From positions 1 through 11,287 of the forward strand of contig CAZZCS010000080.1 in assembly GCA_964652645.1 (NCBI GenBank): a DNA stretch of 11,287 nucleotides. Direction: 5' to 3'. The DNA is from CAZZCS01 sp964652645. GTDB lineage: Bacteria > Cloacimonadota > Cloacimonadia > Cloacimonadales > Cloacimonadaceae. Within the stretch, counting starts at the first letter, position 1. Every line of letters begins with the position of its first letter. A program made the translations under genes and the position numbers. Positions 6,297 through 11,287 of the stretch are shown piece after piece. Below the pieces are notes generated by a model that saw only the letters and a list, made by a program, of their open reading frames with translations, was not told where the DNA came from and did no database searches.

Positions 6297-6674
6297 ATGA
6301 TCGTACTCGTAGCAAAGGATAAACTGATTCTTAAAACTGTCTCTCTCAGTATGCAGAGGCTAAAGAGGCCTCTAATCTGCTTGGAGAGTTTCACCGAAGC
6401 AATGGCTTTTATACGTGAAAACACCGGGTTGGTGGAAAGCATAATCCTGGATGGAGATATTGATCATGTCAGCTATGAATGCTTTTTGGACGGAGTCTTT
6501 GAACTCGATTCCAGCATCAGAGTACTGCTTTACAGCGATTTCCCAGCTCAGATCGATATTCTGCCAAAGGATCGTGCAGGTCATGTAGAAAACCGTATCA
6601 AGCCTTTAATATTGGAAGAAATACTGGATTTTATCCATTACGACACAGGGAGGAACAATGTCGTACACACTTAA
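6297..6674 (+). CDS. stand-alone receiver-like (CheY-fold) protein, degenerate
   Basis: The 125 residues look like a single receiver domain. There is a first strand MIVLVAKDK, a third strand SIILDGDI carrying Asp52 in the phospho-acceptor position, a strand RVLLYSDF at the switch position, and Lys101-Pro102 (RIKP) before the last helix LILEEILDFI. The acidic pocket is incomplete: the pair aligns with Lys7-Asp8. The switch Thr/Ser is uncertain, since Tyr78 or Ser79 fall near it. No output domain follows. It is the first gene after the sigma-54 promoter and its last 17 bases overlap the start of the secreted propeller gene, so the two are translationally linked. AAAGGAG at 6283-6289 supports the start. 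It may feed back on the neighbouring kinase/activator pair, but this is inference. A receiver fold is likely rather than certain. Confidence 0.8.
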   Translation: MIVLVAKDKLILKTVSLSMQRLKRPLICLESFTEAMAFIRENTGLVESIILDGDIDHVSYECFLDGVFELDSSIRVLLYSDFPAQIDILPKDRAGHVENRIKPLILEEILDFIHYDTGRNNVVHT

Positions 6675-9147
6675 ACAGCATTACAACAGAAGATGGATCC
6701 TGGTGATCCTGTTGGTGGCAACTATTGCTATAGTAAACGCTACTGGCAGAGCTGGTCTGCCACTCACAGAATATCCCTCGAGCGGGATTAGGTCTGACAA
6801 TCAACCAAGCAGAATCAACTTCATCCAACCCCAGTTCGATGAGACCCTCTGGACTGGTTACACAAATCCTTACAACTATCAGTGCATGTTTGAAGACGAT
6901 TGGGATATCTATATGGGCAGTCCCTTTGGAGTAACTGTCTATAACAAAGCCAATAGCACCAGTCGAGTCCTCAATACTGCCAATAGTGGATTGAACTCAA
7001 ACTTCGTAAACAGTATTGCCAAAGATAATCAGGGCAACATGTGGTACACTCACACCCAGCCCTTCTCGATCGATGAAGCCGTGTGTGGAGGCATAAGTGT
7101 CCAACATCAGAACGGTACCTGGACGTACTACAATTATGAGACAAACAACATTCCCTCAAACACCATTTCTTCGATAGCATTCGATGCGGAAGGATATGCC
7201 TGGATTGGGTTTTTCTTCAATCCCAATTCGCCCGGTGGTCTTGTGAGACTCAACCCCCAAACAGGTGAATGGATTCACTACACAAAGCACAACTCCATCT
7301 TGCCAGCGAACACTGTGTTGTCAATCTACCTCGCCAGCGATAACTCCATTTGGGTAACAACCTGCGGTGACGTAGATCCCGTGCCCTACATTGGTGGTGG
7401 ATTGCTGAGAATTCAAGACGGCATCTGGACTGCCTACAGCACTGAAATAGCTCACGATCCAGCAGAGAATAGACCAGACTGGTATATCAAAAACATAGTG
7501 GAAGATTCCCAGGGAAACATGTGGTTTTGCCTCTCCGGATCAGTGGATACGGGTCTCTTCAAGTTTGACGGTACATGCTTCACAAAGTATCAATATCCCG
7601 ACGATCTCATCCCACAACAAAAAGAGGACGAACTTGAGAGAGTAACCATGTATTGGGATGTCGCAATCGATTCTCTGGATCGAATATTCATCAATGCCAT
7701 CATATTTCGTGTGGTTATATTTGATGACGATCAGTGGCAATTGGCATCCGATCCCTACAACCTGATCTCCGGTCATCTGCTCCAAAACATCTTTATGGGT
7801 AACGACGGGACAATTTGGGTGGCCAAATACGATGGTGACCTGGCGCAGATCGTCAATGATCAAGTAGTACATGCAGAAATGAACTCAAACAATCCCTTCA
7901 AATCCATGAACCATATCTGGGGAATGAACGCCAGGCCCAACGGCACATTCTACGCTGGCACTGGCTGGTATGCCTTCGGTGAAATCCCCATCCGAACCTC
8001 ATTGCACGAGATCGGCGAAGGGATTTGGAACAACTATGGCTACAACGATTACCAAAACTACGTGGTAAATGATATTGCCTTCGACGATCAGGATTATCTC
8101 TACCTTGCCACGGGTGATAGCAGTGATGAAGCCGCAGTGATTATGGATATGTTTGGCGGAGTATCTATTTATGATGGGATCAGCTGGACCAACTACACCA
8201 TGATAAACAGCGACTATCCCTTCCTCTACGCAGCAGAAGTAGAGATCGACACCCACGGACATATCTGGGCAGGAACAGCTACAGATGGCCTTGCAGTACT
8301 CAGAAACGGTTCCTGGACAGCCTACACCAGAGAAAACACACCAGATCTTTATACAAACACGATCACAGACATAGCTACGTTCCGAGATCAGCCCCTGGTC
8401 TGGATAGCTTCCACAGTTGGTTTGTACAAAGTAAACGTAAGTGATCCCCTAAACTATCAGTGGGACGTGTATCATCCTGGAAACTCCATTCTGACTTCCG
8501 GATTGATTAATGCCCTGCATCTAGATCCCACTGGAAAACTCTGGATTGGCACCGATAAAGGACTCGCCTCCTGGGATAATGGAGTCTGGACTTCATACAA
8601 TAGTCAGATCGGCCAATTGGCAATCACAGACCTGAGCCAGGACGAATATGGACGCCTCTGGATAGCAACCGTAGAAGAAGGATTGCTGCTTTTGGATAGT
8701 GAAGATGTATATCAATGGAAAAGACAGAACAGCCCCATCCCCACGAACTACGTGGCCAAAATCTGTTCTGACCGCCATGGTACGCTCTGGATAAATCCCT
8801 ATGGTAACGGACTCTATGCCCTTACTTACACAGCCACATTGGATGAGAATGACGTCTCGATCACTCCAGTGTCTAGCCTGAATCTGAAGAACTACCCGAA
8901 TCCTTTCAACCCAAAGACCACGATCAGTTTCGAGCTGGAAAAGGCTGGAACTGCTTTGGTAGAGGTCTACAATCACAGAGGTCAATTGGTGAAAACTCTG
9001 GCCGATGGCCCCCTCACTGCCGGTACTCACAGGCTGATGTGGGACGGTAAAGATCAAAGCGGATCCAATTGCGCGACTGGTATTTACCTCTGTAAGATAA
9101 AAACCCGAGAAGAGGTCAGAACTCACAAAATGAGCCTGATCAAATGA
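6658..9147 (+). CDS. secreted two-component-regulator-type beta-propeller protein with C-terminal FlgD-like/type IX sorting domain
   Basis: The protein has 829 residues. The N-terminus is a signal peptide: Arg11-Arg12, then a hydrophobic stretch WILVILLVATIAIV (13-26) and a likely cleavage near residue 28-30. From about 65 to 725 it is built of repeats ending in W-[IV]-x motifs, for example NMWYTHT, AWIGFFF, IWVTTCG, IWAGTATDGLAVL, LWIGTDKGLASW and LWIATVEEGLLLL, each often preceded by a DxxG turn. This is the pattern of Reg_prop/YCF48-like propellers known as sensors of hybrid two-component systems. Residues 740-829 form a FlgD-like Ig/type IX sorting domain (LKNYPNPFNPKTTISF, VEVYNHRGQLVKTL, GTHRLMWDGKD, GIYLCKI). 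The ATG at 6658 has GGGAGG (6648-6653) 4 nt before it. The protein is expected outside the cell or on the outer membrane. No enzyme motif is recognised; a binding role is likely. There is no kinase part, unlike hybrid sensor proteins. Confidence 0.93.
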   Translation: MSYTLKQHYNRRWILVILLVATIAIVNATGRAGLPLTEYPSSGIRSDNQPSRINFIQPQFDETLWTGYTNPYNYQCMFEDDWDIYMGSPFGVTVYNKANSTSRVLNTANSGLNSNFVNSIAKDNQGNMWYTHTQPFSIDEAVCGGISVQHQNGTWTYYNYETNNIPSNTISSIAFDAEGYAWIGFFFNPNSPGGLVRLNPQTGEWIHYTKHNSILPANTVLSIYLASDNSIWVTTCGDVDPVPYIGGGLLRIQDGIWTAYSTEIAHDPAENRPDWYIKNIVEDSQGNMWFCLSGSVDTGLFKFDGTCFTKYQYPDDLIPQQKEDELERVTMYWDVAIDSLDRIFINAIIFRVVIFDDDQWQLASDPYNLISGHLLQNIFMGNDGTIWVAKYDGDLAQIVNDQVVHAEMNSNNPFKSMNHIWGMNARPNGTFYAGTGWYAFGEIPIRTSLHEIGEGIWNNYGYNDYQNYVVNDIAFDDQDYLYLATGDSSDEAAVIMDMFGGVSIYDGISWTNYTMINSDYPFLYAAEVEIDTHGHIWAGTATDGLAVLRNGSWTAYTRENTPDLYTNTITDIATFRDQPLVWIASTVGLYKVNVSDPLNYQWDVYHPGNSILTSGLINALHLDPTGKLWIGTDKGLASWDNGVWTSYNSQIGQLAITDLSQDEYGRLWIATVEEGLLLLDSEDVYQWKRQNSPIPTNYVAKICSDRHGTLWINPYGNGLYALTYTATLDENDVSITPVSSLNLKNYPNPFNPKTTISFELEKAGTALVEVYNHRGQLVKTLADGPLTAGTHRLMWDGKDQSGSNCATGIYLCKIKTREEVRTHKMSLIK
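6744..6762 (+). repeat. 7-bp hairpin at the signal-peptide junction of the propeller gene
   Basis: TGGCAGA (6744-6750) and TCTGCCA (6756-6762) pair exactly with a 5-nt loop. The hairpin covers codons 29-35, right after the hydrophobic segment. No T-run follows, so it is not an intrinsic terminator. The next gene has a longer hairpin at the corresponding place. Confidence 0.45.
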
Positions 9148-9155
9148 GGCCTATC

Positions 9156-11287
9156 ATGAAAAAGCTAATATACATACTGATATTGATTAGTGCCATCTCT
9201 TTCCTTCGTGCAGATTTTCTGCACGAAGGATGGGAGACAGGGACGATCCTTACTAACAACTGGACTTATAGTCCAGAGCAGGGAAACTGGAACATTATGA
9301 ACATCAGCGGATATCAAATGCGCTTTCAAGGTTTCCCAGCCCTCGAAAACTACAATCACAGCCTGATATCAAGACCTATTGATGGCACCGTATCCACAGA
9401 GCTAAGCCTCGAATTCGATGCGATCGGCTGTCTCGGATTTGATCCCGTAAATACAGAAATGATGCACGTGGAGTACAAGACTGCAAATGGCGATTGGACT
9501 CTGATCCAGACTCTAATGCCCGAGATGATGAATATTGCAGATCCCCTGGAACCTTATAGCTTCGATCTCGCTCCCTGCCTCGGTACAGTGTTTCAGGTTC
9601 GCTTCCGCGTTACTGGAGTGGATTCCGGAAACATTCTCATGTGGAAACTGGATAACATCAAGGTGTACGATCAGGCTTACCAGTCTCCCGCTTATGTCTA
9701 TGGAGTCATAACAGATGAAGAGCAGAACTCCATTCCAGACATACTGATAAGCGATGGCACCAATGCTGTTAGAAGTGCTTGGAACGGAGAATACAGCCTG
9801 GAAGTACAGCCTGCAGCAGGAGTGAATCTGGTAGCAACTGGGTTCGGTTATGCCACTCAGCAGGCTACCCTGGTGAATGTGCTCAGTGGAGATGAGCTCA
9901 GCCAGGACTTCGTTATGAGCGCTCCTCAGAATTCGATAGACGCCTTTGGCCTGGTTGCTGATGAGAGCTTCAATTCCGATGGCCCGGCTGTGGGATTAAA
10001 CTGGAATGCTCCCAATGCCAATGCCTTTGAACTCTTTTACGACAATGGACAGCCAGAGTACTTCTACTCTCCCTTCATGCTCAATGAATGCGAATATTTG
10101 GTTACCCGCTTCGTTCATAGCAGTGACCTCAGCGATCTGGCGATGAAGGTGGTGCTCAAATCAAACATGGTTACTCCTGTAGCCGTGGTGGGATACTTTG
10201 AGCTCGATGGCTCTCCTGATATGAGTAACCCGATTCCAGGCACGGATTTTGTATACACCTACCAACCAACTGTCCCCGGTGAACCGGAATGGATTCAGTT
10301 CTACATCAATACTGCTATTCCAGCTGAAACTCCATTTTACCTCGGGATCAAGTTTCTCCCTGGGGACAGTTTTTCTGTTGGAATGCTGGAAACGGACGAT
10401 TCTCATAGCTACTATAGCGTAGATCAAGAAGACTACTGGGAAAACCTGGGCTGGGAAGAGGCGATGATCCGGGTCATTGCCAAAAACGCCAGCTGGAACA
10501 ATCTGAGAAATCTAGTGGGTTACAACGTTTATCGTAATGATGTTCTCCTGAACCCTGCACCACAAGTGTTTTGTTTCTACTGGGATTACAATCCTGGCTA
10601 CTCACAAAACCGCTATTATGTAAAAGCCGTATATGACCATGGCGAAACCAATGCCTCAAACATCGCTATTACCCAGGCCGATAAAGTTGTGATTCGTAGT
10701 ATCTGGCACTTTAATCATGATCCTGAAAACGAACATATCAATCTTACTCTGGGTTGTTACAACGATATAGCGCCTGCGGTGGGACTCTATCTCACCCGTA
10801 ATGGAGAAGTGATCTGGGTAGAGACTGATATTCCGGTTTCAGATCAGTTCGTAAGCTATTCAGTTCCGGATTACACGGTTCAAAACGATGTTGAAGTAGT
10901 GTATCAGGCCTACCTGGAATTCAGTGACGGGGATAGACTCTATAGTCCACCCAGGATTTTCCACCTGCTTCGAGCCCCGCAAAACCTGGCAGCCATAGGC
11001 ACAGAGCAGGGAGTATTGGTGTCTTGGGAAGCACCGACGGACGATCGAGAGCTCCTCGGCTATAGAATCATAAAAATCGACCCAGACTTCAACGAGATCT
11101 CAATTGATGTCTTCAATGCAACTCAATTTGTGGATGAAGACGTAATCTTTGGCGAGATTTATATGTACTATGCTGTGGCAGTGTATGAAGCCGGAGAAAA
11201 GTCATCCTATAGCGTAAACGTAATCGCCGGGCCTCCGGAGTTGATGTCCCCTCAAAATCTCAGAGCAGATATTGACATGGGAACAGT
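9156..11287 (+). CDS. secreted multidomain protein: choice-of-anchor J-like, carboxypeptidase-regulatory-like and fibronectin-III domains (3' end beyond window)
   Basis: The frame is open from the ATG at 9156 to the last base (710 complete codons, no stop). The start lies 8 nt after the propeller gene's stop, with GAGG at 9146-9149. Residues 1-19 are a signal peptide (MKKLIYILILISAISFLRA). Residues about 20-175 resemble the choice-of-anchor J/MAM-like beta-sandwich (DFLHEGWETG near the start, WKLDNIKVYD at its end). Residues 181-250 match the carboxypeptidase regulatory-like fold (VYGVITDEEQNSIPDILIS, NGEYSLEV). Fibronectin-III-like units appear around 450-500 (VGYNVYRND, RYYVKAVYDHGETNASN) and 607-695 (APQNLAAIG, VLVSWEAPTD, YYAVAVYE), and another begins near 700. 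This architecture is typical of secreted adhesins and peptidase-associated proteins; no catalytic domain is visible in this part. A sorting domain like its neighbour's is expected in the missing C-terminus. It is presumably co-transcribed with the propeller and receiver-like genes. Confidence 0.92.
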   Translation, partial: MKKLIYILILISAISFLRADFLHEGWETGTILTNNWTYSPEQGNWNIMNISGYQMRFQGFPALENYNHSLISRPIDGTVSTELSLEFDAIGCLGFDPVNTEMMHVEYKTANGDWTLIQTLMPEMMNIADPLEPYSFDLAPCLGTVFQVRFRVTGVDSGNILMWKLDNIKVYDQAYQSPAYVYGVITDEEQNSIPDILISDGTNAVRSAWNGEYSLEVQPAAGVNLVATGFGYATQQATLVNVLSGDELSQDFVMSAPQNSIDAFGLVADESFNSDGPAVGLNWNAPNANAFELFYDNGQPEYFYSPFMLNECEYLVTRFVHSSDLSDLAMKVVLKSNMVTPVAVVGYFELDGSPDMSNPIPGTDFVYTYQPTVPGEPEWIQFYINTAIPAETPFYLGIKFLPGDSFSVGMLETDDSHSYYSVDQEDYWENLGWEEAMIRVIAKNASWNNLRNLVGYNVYRNDVLLNPAPQVFCFYWDYNPGYSQNRYYVKAVYDHGETNASNIAITQADKVVIRSIWHFNHDPENEHINLTLGCYNDIAPAVGLYLTRNGEVIWVETDIPVSDQFVSYSVPDYTVQNDVEVVYQAYLEFSDGDRLYSPPRIFHLLRAPQNLAAIGTEQGVLVSWEAPTDDRELLGYRIIKIDPDFNEISIDVFNATQFVDEDVIFGEIYMYYAVAVYEAGEKSSYSVNVIAGPPELMSPQNLRADIDMGT
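9202..9230 (+). repeat. perfect 13-bp inverted repeat inside the start of the secreted-protein gene
   Basis: The arms TCCTTCGTGCAGA (9202-9214) and TCTGCACGAAGGA (9218-9230) are exact reverse complements around a TTT loop (9215-9217). It lies 46 nt into the coding sequence, covering codons 16-25, across the signal-peptide/mature boundary. As RNA it would be a very stable hairpin. There is no T-run after it on either strand, so an intrinsic terminator is unlikely. Control of translation or an mRNA processing or stability element are possible roles. Confidence 0.75.

Noticed and set aside
8593..9126. A 177-codon minus-strand open frame opposite the end of the propeller gene
   Set aside because: It is antisense to the propeller repeats and the NYPNPFNP sorting domain, which are clearly coding on the plus strand; its translation resembles no family.
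6658..9147. DNA-level tandem repeats in the propeller gene
   Set aside because: The repeats are visible only at protein level (W-I-G type motifs); no near-identical nucleotide repeats were seen, so recent duplication is not supported.
10703..10720. TGGCAC sequence resembling a -24 sigma-54 element inside the last gene
   Set aside because: The -12 half does not match at the required spacing and the site is deep in a coding sequence.

Overview
The window reads as a bacterial chromosome segment from a member of the FCB assemblage. The best guess is Candidatus Cloacimonadota, because a long secreted beta-propeller protein ends in an NYPNPFNP-type FlgD-like/type IX-style sorting domain and is followed by a choice-of-anchor/fibronectin-III protein. 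Both protein styles are common in that phylum and its relatives. This is an inference from protein style, not from a marker gene. No rRNA, tRNA, CRISPR array, insertion sequence or phage gene was seen.

Layout. (1) 1-777, plus strand: the end of a SUMF1/FGE-fold protein, probably cut by the left edge. (2) 907-2907, plus strand: a compact three-gene operon with a PTS EIIA (fructose/nitrogen type) protein, a CPA2 cation:proton antiporter without a cytosolic regulatory tail, and a 105-residue PII-like protein. No sugar permease is present, so the EIIA is more likely a regulator of ion transport than a sugar carrier. (3) 6040-2928, minus strand: a two-gene operon with a 4-nt ATGA overlap. It encodes a soluble TPR-histidine-kinase-like protein and an NtrC-type sigma-54 activator. 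(4) 6041-6296: a 256-bp divergent control region holding a near-consensus sigma-54 promoter and three inverted repeats. (5) 6297-11287, plus strand: a tightly packed operon reading away from the kinase. It encodes a 125-residue receiver-like protein, an 829-residue secreted propeller protein and a secreted multidomain protein that runs off the right edge.

The most interesting part is regions 3-5. The kinase keeps its phospho-acceptor His box but has lost the key ATP-binding residues of its N, G1 and G2 boxes. The partner activator keeps its phospho-acceptor Asp but has Asn-Asn in place of the Mg-binding acidic pair and Asn in place of the switch Thr/Ser. The third receiver-like protein is also degenerate. 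The sigma-54 ATPase machinery of the activator (Walker A, GAFTG, Walker B) looks intact, and a sigma-54 promoter stands in front of the secreted-protein operon, with a candidate enhancer palindrome about 127 bp upstream of the predicted start. I infer a locus that switches on surface or secreted proteins through sigma-54 with signalling that may not use normal His-Asp phosphotransfer. The propeller repeats resemble the sensor repeats of hybrid two-component systems, but here they sit on a separate secreted protein.

A second striking feature is a perfect 13-bp inverted repeat with a 3-nt loop inside the last gene, at the signal-peptide/mature junction. The preceding secreted-protein gene has a smaller 7-bp hairpin at the equivalent place.
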